A program made the position numbers and the translations under genes. A DNA stretch of 64,000 nucleotides, taken from a virus. The first letter of the stretch is position 1; every line of letters begins with the position of its first letter. The stretch covers positions 1 through 64,000 of IMG/VR virus record IMGVR_UViG_3300019755_000002; one strand, given 5' to 3'. This document shows positions 7,380 through 16,104 of the stretch, piece by piece. The notes beneath the pieces are model-generated. The model was not told where the DNA came from and searched no databases. It saw nothing but the letters and a program-made list of their open reading frames with translations.

Positions 7380-8105
7380 ATGGAGACCTTATTAATCAAA
7401 CTAGGAGCCTTAGCGCCACAGCTTGAGTCCTTTGTGGTAGCTATCAATAATGCTCACAACGAGGGTATTGATGAATTCAACACCTTGGTTGATGAATGTG
7501 AAGCTTTAAAAGCTGACCTTGTTGAACAGAAAAAAAGAGATACCGTTCTAGAGGAACTGATTTTTGAGCAAAACAAGCTTATTGAAAATTTAACGCAATC
7601 GAATACGACGTTGAAGGCTAACTTCAACAAAGCTAGTGCTGAACTAAGGGCGTTACAGTTATTAGACCCAAAGCGTTTAGCTAAGGTAAATAAAGCCCAG
7701 AAAAAGCAAATAGCTGAGGCCAAGGAATCAAATATCAAACTTGAAGAGGCACGTAAAAAGGCGCTAAAAATCACAAAAACTTTGCTTGAAGAAGCTAAAA
7801 GTAATGGTGGTGTCTATATTCATCAAGATCCTGAAAATGGTAACACGTTGCGATTTATTCCTAGTCTTTTTGTTGCCAAAAAGAATACCTTTGGCGCTGT
7901 GCCTGAAACCCCAATTTTAGAGTTTCACCACAAAGATAGAGGTATCACTCGCCAAGGTTTACTTGGTGTAGATGGCAAAATAATTTGGTGTGATGCCACC
8001 AATTCTGAGCCGACGAGACAAGAAAGTGATATTGCCTTGAACTTGATACTCAATGAATGTAAGAAACAAAAAATAAAAGTGCCAAAAGTTTCAGCGGTAG
8101 CGTAA
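7380..8105 (+). CDS. Coiled-coil protein, unknown function
   Basis: 241 residues starting at the ATG of TGATATG, right after the previous stop. A long coiled coil covers about residues 40-145 (heptad pattern with many Lys, Glu and Leu), followed by a globular C-terminal domain of about 90 residues. It could be a structural adaptor or DNA-binding scaffold; no known family is recognised. Confidence 0.7.
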   Translation: METLLIKLGALAPQLESFVVAINNAHNEGIDEFNTLVDECEALKADLVEQKKRDTVLEELIFEQNKLIENLTQSNTTLKANFNKASAELRALQLLDPKRLAKVNKAQKKQIAEAKESNIKLEEARKKALKITKTLLEEAKSNGGVYIHQDPENGNTLRFIPSLFVAKKNTFGAVPETPILEFHHKDRGITRQGLLGVDGKIIWCDATNSEPTRQESDIALNLILNECKKQKIKVPKVSAVA

Positions 8106-8116
8106 TTACCGTGCTT

Positions 8117-8147
8117 TTAATTAAACTAAAATTTGGAAATTGACGAT
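8117..8147 (+). promoter_or_regulatory. TTAAACTAAAATTT + box variant GGAAATTGACGAT
   Basis: Full AT stretch and a box with two extra A residues, ending at the ATG of the methyltransferase at 8148. No hairpin is evident here. Confidence 0.65.
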
Positions 8148-9890
8148 ATGAATAAAAATACTTTAGCGGTTGTTAGAGATTTAAAAGAAGCTAACCAAGA
8201 CTTTGAATGGTACCCAACCACAGTTGAGCAAATAAAAGTCGTTACCGACGACATCAAAACAATTAAAAAAGACTTTGACTTTAACGCCCGATACCGAGAA
8301 GAGATAAAAGTGTTAGATGTTGGTGCTGGGGATGGTCGTGTTTTACAGGCTATCAAAGACTCTTTTGACGGTGATGAGAGTTTCCCCGTTGAAGCGTATG
8401 CCGTTGAAAAAGCCTCGGTTCACACCTCAACTTACCGAACAAAAGGTATCACCTTAATCGGTACGGAGTTTAACCAAATAAACTTTATTTCTAAAAGTTG
8501 TCATGTTGCCTTTGTGAATCCACCTTACAGCGAATTTTCGTACTGGCTACAGACGTTACTACGACACCTTAATTTTAGCTTGCTATACGCTGTTATTCCT
8601 CAGCGTTGGGTTGAGGACAAAGGTATTAGTGAGGCTATGGAAGCAAGGGGAATTAAGTTTCATAAAGTTTTGGCCGAATCCGACTTTCTAAATGCGGATC
8701 GTGCAGCAAGAGCGAAAGTAAACGTTGTTCGTTTTAGCTTTAATGATTTAGATCCTGAAAGTTTTGGTCGTTTTAAAGAACGACATTATAAACCAGGGGT
8801 TAACCAATCGGCAACAGACCCGTTCCAGTTATTCCTTGAAAATGAGTTGGGCTTGAAAAAGACCTACTCACATACAACGGAAAAATTTAGTGAACATTGT
8901 GAAAAATCGCGTGTGAAAAAGGAAATGGAAACGGAAGGCTCTGTGGGGTTTGAGCTTGTCGAGTCTAAGGGTATCTTGTGGGCTTTACTCGATAATTACG
9001 AAATAGACCTAGCGAAAACGTTAGAGCAATACAAGTTAATTAGCAAAATAGACGCTCAACTATTACAAGAGCTTGGTGTTGATTACAATGGCCTACAAAA
9101 AGGTGCTAAGGAGAAATTACTTGGTTATCGTAATGTTTATTGGTCACTCTTGTTTGATAAACTTGAAGCCATTTCTAGCCGTTTAACGAGTAAATATAAA
9201 AAGACGCTGCTTAATAAACTCGCGTCGAATGCTTTGGACTTCACCTATACCAACGCTATTTACATCATTCAATATGCGGTTGAAATTGGTAACGAAATGA
9301 TTGAGAAAAGCTTGATTGATGTCTACAAAGGCTTGACTAGCCCCGAATCAATCTTGCGTTACTACAAATCCAACAACCACGTTTACCGTGATGATTGGCG
9401 CTATAACCAAGATGCTAAAGACAATGCCAAGTATATTCTGGATTACCGCTTCATTCATAGCAATTGGACTAACTTCAGTTCTCATTCTTGGGAAAAAGGG
9501 TTAGCTGAGGGTGCGAGAGAATTTACCACGGATTTACTCGTGGCCTTTAAGTTACTTGGTTATAGTGACTTGTGTGTTACTAAAGCTTTTGATGATGTTG
9601 AGTCGGGCAAGAGTGTAGCAATAAAGGGTACGCACCCCAACGGCAACGTTCTGGAATTAGTGACACTTAAATTCTACTTAAATGGCAACCGACACCTTAA
9701 ATTTAACCAAGATGCTATGTTGCGTTTTAACGTTACCGTATCACGTTTATTGGGTTGGGTTCGCAGTAAAGAAGACTTTATGGATGAATCCGAGACAACC
9801 AAGCGTGTGGATGATGATGCTTGGGAAATTAGCAAAGATATGAAAGTGACCCCGAGTAATATCTTTTTACTCACGGATAAAGCGGCGTAA
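8148..9890 (+). CDS. DUF4942-type SAM-dependent DNA methyltransferase
   Basis: 580 residues. An N-terminal class I methyltransferase fold has motif I LDVGAGDGRVL at about residues 55-66 and the catalytic motif NPPY at about 124-127 (AFVNPPYSEF), typical of N6-adenine or N4-cytosine amino-methyltransferases. The long C-terminal region resembles the DUF4942 domain of phage methyltransferases of this type. It would modify the phage or host genome to block restriction. No partner endonuclease is nearby. The family assignment is from memory of motif and size. Confidence 0.75.
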   Translation: MNKNTLAVVRDLKEANQDFEWYPTTVEQIKVVTDDIKTIKKDFDFNARYREEIKVLDVGAGDGRVLQAIKDSFDGDESFPVEAYAVEKASVHTSTYRTKGITLIGTEFNQINFISKSCHVAFVNPPYSEFSYWLQTLLRHLNFSLLYAVIPQRWVEDKGISEAMEARGIKFHKVLAESDFLNADRAARAKVNVVRFSFNDLDPESFGRFKERHYKPGVNQSATDPFQLFLENELGLKKTYSHTTEKFSEHCEKSRVKKEMETEGSVGFELVESKGILWALLDNYEIDLAKTLEQYKLISKIDAQLLQELGVDYNGLQKGAKEKLLGYRNVYWSLLFDKLEAISSRLTSKYKKTLLNKLASNALDFTYTNAIYIIQYAVEIGNEMIEKSLIDVYKGLTSPESILRYYKSNNHVYRDDWRYNQDAKDNAKYILDYRFIHSNWTNFSSHSWEKGLAEGAREFTTDLLVAFKLLGYSDLCVTKAFDDVESGKSVAIKGTHPNGNVLELVTLKFYLNGNRHLKFNQDAMLRFNVTVSRLLGWVRSKEDFMDESETTKRVDDDAWEISKDMKVTPSNIFLLTDKAA

Positions 9891-9900
9891 GAGTACAAAC

Positions 9901-9962
9901 AAGGTGGGTAAAGTTACCCACCTTTAAAGAGACAGAATTAAACTAAAATTTGGAGATTGACG
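9901..9962 (+). promoter_or_regulatory. GTGGGTAA hairpin + TTAAACTAAAATTT + box
   Basis: 11-bp perfect stem AAGGTGGGTAA / TTACCCACCTT (9901-9924, loop of two), AT stretch, and a box in which the final GAT is fused to the start: ATTGACGATG. Confidence 0.75.
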
Positions 9963-10349
9963 ATGGAACTTACCATAGATCAACAACGAACAAATCTTTT
10001 CAATCAACTAGGCGCGTTCTTCGCCTTTAATAATGCTCAGTTTGCCGAAAAGCAACAAGAAAACACCACCTATGTGACTATGGGCGCGGGTTTAATTTGC
10101 CCTAAAGAAAATGCGTCGGAGCTTGTTGACGGTTTAGAAAAGTTAAGTAACGAGAGCATACGCTTAGACCTAGCCAACAACACCATTAAAGAAATTATTC
10201 ATCGTGAGCTGGCCAACCATGAAGCCCAAATCACAGGCGATATTTCTGACACGGTTGATGCTCTTGATGGTTATCCGATAACAGTCGAGCAGATACAGGC
10301 TGAGTATTCTGTTTTCTTTCAAAAGTGTGTTGACAACGACTGGTTTTAA
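9963..10349 (+). CDS. Hypothetical protein
   Basis: 128 residues from the box-fused ATG. Mostly helical, with acidic patches. The C-terminal part (IEHRELANHEAQITGDISDT-like and a final SVFFQKCVDNDWF) shows no known motif. It is followed 13 bp later by the next gene. Function unknown. Confidence 0.65.
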   Translation: MELTIDQQRTNLFNQLGAFFAFNNAQFAEKQQENTTYVTMGAGLICPKENASELVDGLEKLSNESIRLDLANNTIKEIIHRELANHEAQITGDISDTVDALDGYPITVEQIQAEYSVFFQKCVDNDWF

Positions 10350-10362
10350 CCAGGGGATTATT

Positions 10363-10668
10363 ATGAAAACTTTAAAAGCTTGGCAAGAAAGTGACACCAA
10401 TTCTTTCGACCAGTTTGTACCAAAATATAGTGAGGTAGACGAGGAGATTTATTGGTATTTCCTTGAAATCTTACCTCTTTTGTTATGCCCAAGCGGTTTT
10501 ATGGTCAGCGAACCCTACTCATATTGCTCGGAACATAACACCCAAACTTACGCCTGTTTTGTTCAACTGGGCGCTAAGTACTACTACTTAGGCAATATTT
10601 CACCTAAAGCCGTTCGCTCAGAAATTGCTAATTTGAAAGCGCGTTTGTCTGGGGAGGTAAAGGACTAA
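10363..10668 (+). CDS. Hypothetical protein
   Basis: 101 residues; ATG preceded by AGGGGATT. Tyr- and Ser-rich centre (YSYCSEHNTQTYACF) and a charged helical end. Stop and next start overlap as TAATG, indicating translational coupling with the 70-residue gene that follows. Confidence 0.65.
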   Translation: MKTLKAWQESDTNSFDQFVPKYSEVDEEIYWYFLEILPLLLCPSGFMVSEPYSYCSEHNTQTYACFVQLGAKYYYLGNISPKAVRSEIANLKARLSGEVKD

Positions 10669-10880
10669 TGAACCTCGCCCAAATCAAAACCGCAATAGCC
10701 GAAGGAAAAACCGTCAACTGGAAAAATGCTTCCTATGTTGTCATTAAAGACAACCTCGGCCAGTACTTTATTCGATGCGACATAAACCAACATCACATAG
10801 GCCTAACATGGCTTGACGGTGAAACGCTTAACGGTAAGGAAGAAGATTTCTTCATTGCCATCAACACGAAAGAAGGATAG
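10668..10880 (+). CDS. Small hypothetical protein
   Basis: 70 residues, beginning within the stop codon of the previous gene. Two-sheet-like pattern with a Lys/Asn-rich N-terminus (TAIAEGKTVNWKNASYVV), consistent with a small beta-barrel or SH3-like fold. The exonuclease gene starts 3 bp downstream. Confidence 0.65.
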   Translation: MNLAQIKTAIAEGKTVNWKNASYVVIKDNLGQYFIRCDINQHHIGLTWLDGETLNGKEEDFFIAINTKEG

Positions 10881-10883
10881 AAA

Positions 10884-11756
10884 ATGAGTACATTCCCTTT
10901 AGCAGAAATGCACAAACACCCAGAAGATTTTAGATTGTTAACGCGAGTTCCTTACACCAAGGACAAACCGTTTCCTTTAAAACTAGCTGAGACGGTTGGT
11001 GATGAAATCCACTTTGTTATTCTCGATACTGAAACAACGGGGTTGGATAGCAAAACGGACGAAATGATTGAGTTAGGTGTTATTGGTATTTCTTATAGTC
11101 CCTCGGCTCAGCGTATCACCCAAATAAACGGTTGTGCTGACTTTTTTGAACAACCCTTAGTTCCTATTCCTGAGATTATCACCCAAATAACGGGTTTAAC
11201 GGATGCCGACGTTGCGGGATTTAGAATTGACGATAGCCACGTTGAGCAAATATTTTCGGGGGTAAGCCTCGTTATTGCTCATAACGCTCAATTTGACCGT
11301 GGTTTCTTTGATAAGCGTTTTCCACAGCTAAGTAACTTGCCGTGGGCTTGCAGTATCAAAGATGTTAATTGGCAAGACTATGGATTGGAAGGTAATAAAT
11401 TGCTGTTTTTACTATACCAGTTAGGTTTTTTCTATGAAGCACATCGAGCGGATATTGATTGTATTGCTACCTTGCGCTTGTTCCAAGAAAAGCCCGAGGC
11501 GCTTAATTCCCTGATAGCGTCAGCAAGTAAAAGCAGCGTCACCATTCGATGTCACACGGCACCTTTTAACGTTAAAGACCAGTTAAAAGAGCGTGGTTAC
11601 AAATGGAGTGATGTCGATCCAAACGCTAAGCATTGGCATGGCACGGTTGATTCAGACAAGCTTGATGAAGAACTTGAATGGTTAAAGAACCTTTGCCCTA
11701 CCAAGTACAAAAACTTTGTAAAAGAGCCGATAACAGCTCACAACCGTTATAAGTAA
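10884..11756 (+). CDS. DnaQ-like 3'-5' exonuclease (DEDDh)
   Basis: 290 residues. Exo I motif FVILDTETTGLD at about 43-55, exo II around IAHNAQFDRGFFD at about 132-144, and exo III region HRADIDC at about 189 with the DEDDh histidine, as in the epsilon proofreading subunit family. The C-terminal ~70 residues (TIRCHTAPFNVKDQLKERGY and following) form an extra small domain. Since the phage polymerase has its own 3'-5' exonuclease domain, this enzyme may act in recombination, repair or nucleotide recycling rather than proofreading. Confidence 0.85.
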   Translation: MSTFPLAEMHKHPEDFRLLTRVPYTKDKPFPLKLAETVGDEIHFVILDTETTGLDSKTDEMIELGVIGISYSPSAQRITQINGCADFFEQPLVPIPEIITQITGLTDADVAGFRIDDSHVEQIFSGVSLVIAHNAQFDRGFFDKRFPQLSNLPWACSIKDVNWQDYGLEGNKLLFLLYQLGFFYEAHRADIDCIATLRLFQEKPEALNSLIASASKSSVTIRCHTAPFNVKDQLKERGYKWSDVDPNAKHWHGTVDSDKLDEELEWLKNLCPTKYKNFVKEPITAHNRYK

Positions 11757-11815
11757 ATAGCGTTACAAACAACCGAGGGGTTAACTTTAAGAACTATTTT
11801 CTAGGAACTAAACCA

Positions 11816-12136
11816 ATGAAAGTAACCATACATCAAAAAATACGCCTTAGAAGCCTTATGTTGCAGTACGGTATAAACATCAATGGGTACCTGAAGTGGG
11901 TAAACACCAATGACGTACTGACAAGAAAGGCATCTAGACGACGCATAGCTTTTTTTATCTATTCTTACACAGGACAAAGTGTCATGTTTGTTTTAAATAG
12001 TCCGTATACAAGATATTACAAGCCTCATAGATCAACCCTTAGGGACGGTGAACCTAGACAGCCTAGTAATACAAACCGAGTGGGTAACTTTACCCACCAA
12101 AAATTAATTAAACTAAAATTAGGATTGACGATATGA
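11816..12136 (+). CDS. Hypothetical basic protein
   Basis: 106 residues, strongly basic and Arg/Tyr-rich (KIRLRSLMLQYG, RKASRRRIAFFIYSY), suggesting nucleic-acid contact. The upstream sequence has a weak GGAACTAAACC ribosome-binding site. Its last 70 codons run over the hairpin and box of the next gene, ending at that gene's ATG, so the true coding end is less certain. Confidence 0.4.
   Translation: MKVTIHQKIRLRSLMLQYGININGYLKWVNTNDVLTRKASRRRIAFFIYSYTGQSVMFVLNSPYTRYYKPHRSTLRDGEPRQPSNTNRVGNFTHQKLIKLKLGLTI
12080..12132 (+). promoter_or_regulatory. GTGGGTAA hairpin + TTAAACTAAAATTA + box
   Basis: Stem GTGGGTAA (12080-12087) / TTACCCAC (12090-12097), then the AT stretch and a perfect AGGATTGACGAT directly before the ATG at 12133. 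This is one of the canonical copies. Confidence 0.75.
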
Positions 12137-12597
12137 AAACCACAACGAATGGTACACAAAGTACCTTAGAAAGTAATACCACGCAAAAAATGAAAGCCAA
12201 CGCAAAGTTGACGCCTGAGCAAGTGAAAATCGTAACCAATATCGCCTCGGAGCTTTTTGACAAACCCGTAGTTTCTTCGGGTACAACTATTGCTCAAGTA
12301 GCAAAGGACTTACCTACGGTATACGCCGCAGGGTTAGTTCCTCAAATAGTGATGTTTGGCTCAGATAGTATTGAGACGAACATTGAAGTTAATTACCAAT
12401 GGCAGTGTTGGATTGAAATTGCCCCCTGTTTGACTATAGGAGAAAATTTTGAATGGAAATATGCCGACGACTCACAGCTTAACCCCAGCATTATTTATCT
12501 TAGTCCAACGGAAATTGGGGTCTTGTATCTACCCTCGGCTATTTTCTACTTGAAGAACATGAAAACGGGTGTCGCTCGTTGGTGCCGCTTGGATTAA
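12133..12597 (+). CDS. Hypothetical protein
   Basis: 154 residues after a canonical box. Thr/Asn-rich N-terminus, then a helix-rich segment (LTPEQVKIVTNIASELFDKPVV) and a beta-rich C-terminal half with several aromatic residues. The gene precedes a small gene and the DNA ligase. Function unknown. Confidence 0.7.
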   Translation: MKTTTNGTQSTLESNTTQKMKANAKLTPEQVKIVTNIASELFDKPVVSSGTTIAQVAKDLPTVYAAGLVPQIVMFGSDSIETNIEVNYQWQCWIEIAPCLTIGENFEWKYADDSQLNPSIIYLSPTEIGVLYLPSAIFYLKNMKTGVARWCRLD

Positions 12598-12602
12598 CTT
12601 CC

Positions 12603-12779
12603 ATGAGTACTCTAGGCCAATTACAAAAATTCAAAGTGGTTGTCACGAATGAAACGGTGGACTTTGAGTTTTATCTTGAACACAAGAGCATGTACTTAGC
12701 GGAATTAAGCACAGTGGTTTTACTGTCTATGGCTCCAAACTTACGCTTAAAAACAATTAAACAAATTAAACAGGATTGA
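12603..12779 (+). CDS. Small hypothetical protein
   Basis: 58 residues from ATG 12603, 5 bp after the previous stop. Hydrophobic residues alternate in the centre (KVVVTNETVDFEFYL), suggesting a beta hairpin. The end of the gene overlaps the box that precedes the ligase (AGGATTGACGATG, 12771-12784). Confidence 0.55.
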   Translation: MSTLGQLQKFKVVVTNETVDFEFYLEHKSMYLAELSTVVLLSMAPNLRLKTIKQIKQD

Positions 12780-12781
12780 CG

Positions 12782-13924
12782 ATGATAAACATTAAATTAC
12801 ATAAAGAACTATTCAAAATTCACTCTAACGGCCAGATTGGATCTTGGTCAATTACCGTAGCCGATAAAGGTGATGGTACAGCCACAATGTTAAGAAGTGC
12901 CTGTAAAGTACTTGGTGGTAAAGCGGTTGAGACACCAACAAATTACACCGAGGGCAAGAACATTGGCCGAAGCAACGAGACGACACCATTAGAGCAAGCA
13001 CTCTTAGATGCCGAATCTCGCTACAAGAAACAACTAGACAAAGGTTATGTTGTAGAAATGCCAAAAGCTGGTGACGTTGTTACTAATAGTCTTGGCTTCA
13101 TTAAACCGATGCTTGCTCAACCAATTGAAAAAGTTAAAGATTGGAAATTCCCTGTCTATGTGTCTCCTAAATTAGACGGTCACCGAATGTTAGCGACCGT
13201 TCAAGATGGTGAAGTAGTGCTTTACTCACGACAAGGTAAAGAAGTCAGTGTTGAACACATTAGAGGACATTTGCAAATCTTGTTCGACAATAATCGTTGG
13301 GATGGCACGACCTTAGATGGGGAAATTTATCAGCATGGCGAAACACTACAAAGAATTTCATCTTTAGTTAAGAAGCCAAAGCCAGAATCAAATAACTTGG
13401 TTTATCATGTTTATGATATTACCGCTAAAAACGAGTCCTATGGCTCAAGATTAGCAACACTGAATAACCTCTTAACGCGATTTAGTAAGTCTATTGTGGT
13501 GGTGCCAACTAGCTTCGTTGGTTCGTTGACCTTACTTAATGAAATGCACTCGGAGCATATTGCCCAAGGCTATGAGGGTACTATGATCCGACACGGTGAC
13601 ACAGGATATGAAGATGGTAAACGCTCGAAATCGCTAATGAAGAAGAAAGACTTCCAAGACGCTGAATTTAAGGTGGTCAACGTTCTGGAAGGTAAGCCCG
13701 TTATTAAAGCGGACAAAACCTACAACGTGGCTATTTATGAATGTATGACCCCCGATGGTGGACTATTCACTTGTACTGCGCCAGGTACGATGCAAGAAAA
13801 GCATGACGCTTGGGTAAATCGTGCCGAAGCACTAGAAAAAATGCTAACCGTTAAGTTTTTCAACTACACACCAGACAACATACCCTTTTTGCCCGTGGCA
13901 TTAAGACTGCGTGAGGATATTTAA
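12782..13924 (+). CDS. ATP-dependent DNA ligase
   Basis: 380 residues. The adenylation motif I, KLDGHR, at about residue 130 supplies the catalytic lysine; it is preceded by SPKLDG context and followed by VVLYSRQGKEV (motif Ia/III region), LDGEIYQHG, EGTMIRHGDTGYEDG (motif IV) and SLMKKKDFQDAEFKVV (motif V, two lysines). These are the ordered motifs of phage and bacterial ATP-dependent ligases. It seals nicks during phage replication and recombination. The start follows a box fused as GATTGACGATG. Confidence 0.9.
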   Translation: MINIKLHKELFKIHSNGQIGSWSITVADKGDGTATMLRSACKVLGGKAVETPTNYTEGKNIGRSNETTPLEQALLDAESRYKKQLDKGYVVEMPKAGDVVTNSLGFIKPMLAQPIEKVKDWKFPVYVSPKLDGHRMLATVQDGEVVLYSRQGKEVSVEHIRGHLQILFDNNRWDGTTLDGEIYQHGETLQRISSLVKKPKPESNNLVYHVYDITAKNESYGSRLATLNNLLTRFSKSIVVVPTSFVGSLTLLNEMHSEHIAQGYEGTMIRHGDTGYEDGKRSKSLMKKKDFQDAEFKVVNVLEGKPVIKADKTYNVAIYECMTPDGGLFTCTAPGTMQEKHDAWVNRAEALEKMLTVKFFNYTPDNIPFLPVALRLREDI

Positions 13925-13935
13925 TTTCACTAAGT

Positions 13936-13983
13936 ATGGTGGGTAAACTTCCCCACCATTAAACTAAAATTAGGATTGACGAT
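13936..13983 (+). promoter_or_regulatory. Hairpin + TTAAACTAAAATTA + box
   Basis: Stem ATGGTGGG / CCCACCAT (13936-13943 and 13952-13959) followed at once by the AT stretch and a perfect box before ATG 13984. Confidence 0.75.
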
Positions 13984-15522
13984 ATGAAACAGAACAACTT
14001 TGGATTACTCTCAGGCGAAATTAGCGTAGACAACTTCGCTGGTGGTGGAGGTGCTAGCACGGGGTATGAAATGGCTACGGGCAAATCCGTAGACATAGCC
14101 ATTAACCACGACCCTGACGCCATTGACATGCACAGACTTAACCATCCAGACACCAAGCATTACTGTGAAGATGTTTGGCATGTTGACCCTATTGAAGCTT
14201 GTGCGGGTCGTCCCGTTGGGGTGGCGTGGTTTAGCCCAGACTGTAAGCATTTTTCCAAAGCCAAAGGATCGGCACCAGTAGATAAAAATATTAGAGGTCT
14301 TGCTTGGGTTGCTATTCGTTGGCCCTTACTCGTGCCCGTTAGAACGTTATACCTAGAAAATGTCGAAGAATTCAAAACGTGGGGGCCAGTTATCTACAAT
14401 GATAAAGGTAAGCCTATCCCTTGCCCTGAACGCAAGGGTGAGACCTTTGATGGCTTCATCAAAGCCTTAACAACAGGTCTAAAGCCCGACCATCCCGCAT
14501 GGGTGGAAGCGGTTGAAGCCCTACAAATTGAGGATAAACCCGAGTTACAACAACGGTTACAAACGGGATTAGGCTATGACCTTGAACACCGTATACTACA
14601 TGCTTGTGATTATGGTGCAGCTACAATTCGTAAACGTTTTTTCTTAGTTGCTCGCAATGATGGCCTGAAAATAGGTTGGCCCGAAATTACACACGGTAAA
14701 GTAGGAAGCGGCTTGAAACCTTTTGTAACAGCGGCAGAAGTGATTGATTGGTCAAAGCCTTGTCGATCAATCTTTGGTAGAAAAAAGCCCTTAGCTGAAA
14801 AGACGATGGCGCGTATCGCTAAGGGATTAGAAAAATTTGTGTTCAACAGCGTTAACCCTTTTGTGGTTCCTGAGGAATGCGTCGTCCCGTTTATAACCGA
14901 ACATGCCAACGGTTCAAGCCAGCGGAATATGCCTATAACAGAGCCGCTGAGAACTATTTGTGCACAAGTTAAGGGGGGGCATTTTGCTTTAGTTAATGCT
15001 TACATTGCTAAACACTATACGGGTGTTGACGGTTCAGATATTAAGACACCACTACACACAATAACAACGCAGGATCACAACGCGTTAGTAACAAGTCACA
15101 TGATTAAGTTTAGGGACACAAACGTTGGGCATGAAACACGAGAGTCATTGCATACAATCTCGGCGGGTGATAATCATTTAGGAGAAGTACGAGCTTTCTT
15201 TATACAGTACTACGGTGAAAGTGTTGGTCATGAGATAAATAGACCCTTAGGTACAATCACAACAAAAGATAGATTCGCATTAATAACCATTCGCGGTGAA
15301 CAGTATCAAATTGTAGACATTGGTATGCGAATGCTTGAACCAGAAGAATTATTTGCCGCCCAAAGTTTCCCTGAGGATTATCAAATTGCTTATGACATGA
15401 ATGGTAAAAAAATATCTAAAGCGCGTCAGGTATCTCGTTGTGGTAATTCCGTCCCCCCTTTGGTTGCTAAAGAACTTATTTTAGCAAATCTTAGCGACCA
15501 ACCTATGAAGGAGGCAGCATAA
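13984..15522 (+). CDS. C5 cytosine DNA methyltransferase
   Basis: 512 residues. Motif I at about 17-28 (NFAGGGGASTGY) binds SAM; the catalytic loop reads SPDCKHFSKAKG at about 84-95 instead of the usual PCQ, a form common in phage Dcm-like enzymes; motif VI ENVEEF is at about 125; a C-terminal motif IX/X region (RQVSRCGNSVPP) closes the fold. The target recognition domain lies between. The enzyme would methylate cytosines to evade host restriction. No cognate nuclease is present. Its stop overlaps the next start by one base. Confidence 0.9.
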   Translation: MKQNNFGLLSGEISVDNFAGGGGASTGYEMATGKSVDIAINHDPDAIDMHRLNHPDTKHYCEDVWHVDPIEACAGRPVGVAWFSPDCKHFSKAKGSAPVDKNIRGLAWVAIRWPLLVPVRTLYLENVEEFKTWGPVIYNDKGKPIPCPERKGETFDGFIKALTTGLKPDHPAWVEAVEALQIEDKPELQQRLQTGLGYDLEHRILHACDYGAATIRKRFFLVARNDGLKIGWPEITHGKVGSGLKPFVTAAEVIDWSKPCRSIFGRKKPLAEKTMARIAKGLEKFVFNSVNPFVVPEECVVPFITEHANGSSQRNMPITEPLRTICAQVKGGHFALVNAYIAKHYTGVDGSDIKTPLHTITTQDHNALVTSHMIKFRDTNVGHETRESLHTISAGDNHLGEVRAFFIQYYGESVGHEINRPLGTITTKDRFALITIRGEQYQIVDIGMRMLEPEELFAAQSFPEDYQIAYDMNGKKISKARQVSRCGNSVPPLVAKELILANLSDQPMKEAA

Positions 15523-15773
15523 TGATCACGACACTTGGAATATTTAAAACGTTCTTTTGGTACTTTAAATTTGTGGTACTGGTGGTTTTTGCTGTAGCGC
15601 TAGTGTCCCCCGTAATAGCCGCGTTATCAGGTGTAGTACTTTGTGCTGCGGGTTTTCAGTATAGCCAAGATGAAGTTGAGCAACGATTAGTCGGAGATTT
15701 CTGTCAGTGTGGCCTACACTACGACCAACATGGTGGAGAGAATCACAATTTTATTTCAACCTATAGACGTTAA
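15522..15773 (+). CDS. Small membrane protein with C-terminal metal-binding-like tail
   Basis: 83 residues, beginning within the stop of the methyltransferase gene (TAATG). Two hydrophobic segments at about 13-45 (FFWYFKFVVLVVFAVALVSPV) are followed by a Cys/His-rich tail (DFCQCGLHYDQHGGENH). Probably inserted in the inner membrane. Function unknown. Confidence 0.6.
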   Translation: MITTLGIFKTFFWYFKFVVLVVFAVALVSPVIAALSGVVLCAAGFQYSQDEVEQRLVGDFCQCGLHYDQHGGENHNFISTYRR

Positions 15774-15824
15774 GTTTATTTCTTTCATAAGCTAGGCTAC
15801 ACTTACAATACAAGGTAATTATTT

Positions 15825-16049
15825 ATGAGTGTTATGAATAAACAAATTTACACGGCCCTAATTGAGGCTGGAGCAAGTCAGGACAATGCCGCTTCCGCAG
15901 CGGAGTCTGTTGCGGATTATCAAAAGGATATTAGTGGCATTAACGAAAAACTGGCTTTAATTATTGGCGAACAAAAAGTTATAAAATGGGGTATAGGTCT
16001 TGTTATCGCTGTAAATGTTCTCCCCGTTTTAAAGGATTTTTTTATCTGA
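15825..16049 (+). CDS. Small coiled-coil/membrane protein
   Basis: 74 residues. Helical, Ala/Glu-rich N-terminal 50 residues (EAGASQDNAASAAESVADYQ) and a C-terminal membrane segment (WGIGLVIAVNVLPVLKDFF). The layout resembles short tail-anchored coiled-coil proteins of the DUF1640 kind, found in many phages and bacteria. Weak SD (AAGGTAATTATTT). Confidence 0.6.
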   Translation: MSVMNKQIYTALIEAGASQDNAASAAESVADYQKDISGINEKLALIIGEQKVIKWGIGLVIAVNVLPVLKDFFI

Positions 16050-16052
16050 ACT

Positions 16053-16104
16053 TGCTCTAGCTACACGCTAGGGCATTAATTAAACTAAAACTAGGATTGA
16101 TGAT
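16053..16104 (+). promoter_or_regulatory. Hairpin + TTAAACTAAAACTA + box variant
   Basis: Hairpin TGCTCTAGC / GCTAGGGCA around a 5-nt loop, AT stretch, then GGATTGATGAT (C to T) before ATG 16105. Confidence 0.65.

Noticed and set aside
11224-11240. Box-like GAATTGACGATAG inside the exonuclease gene
   Set aside because: In frame coding for RIDDS, first bases differ and no start follows; taken as chance. The same applies to similar strings at 30714 and 36325.
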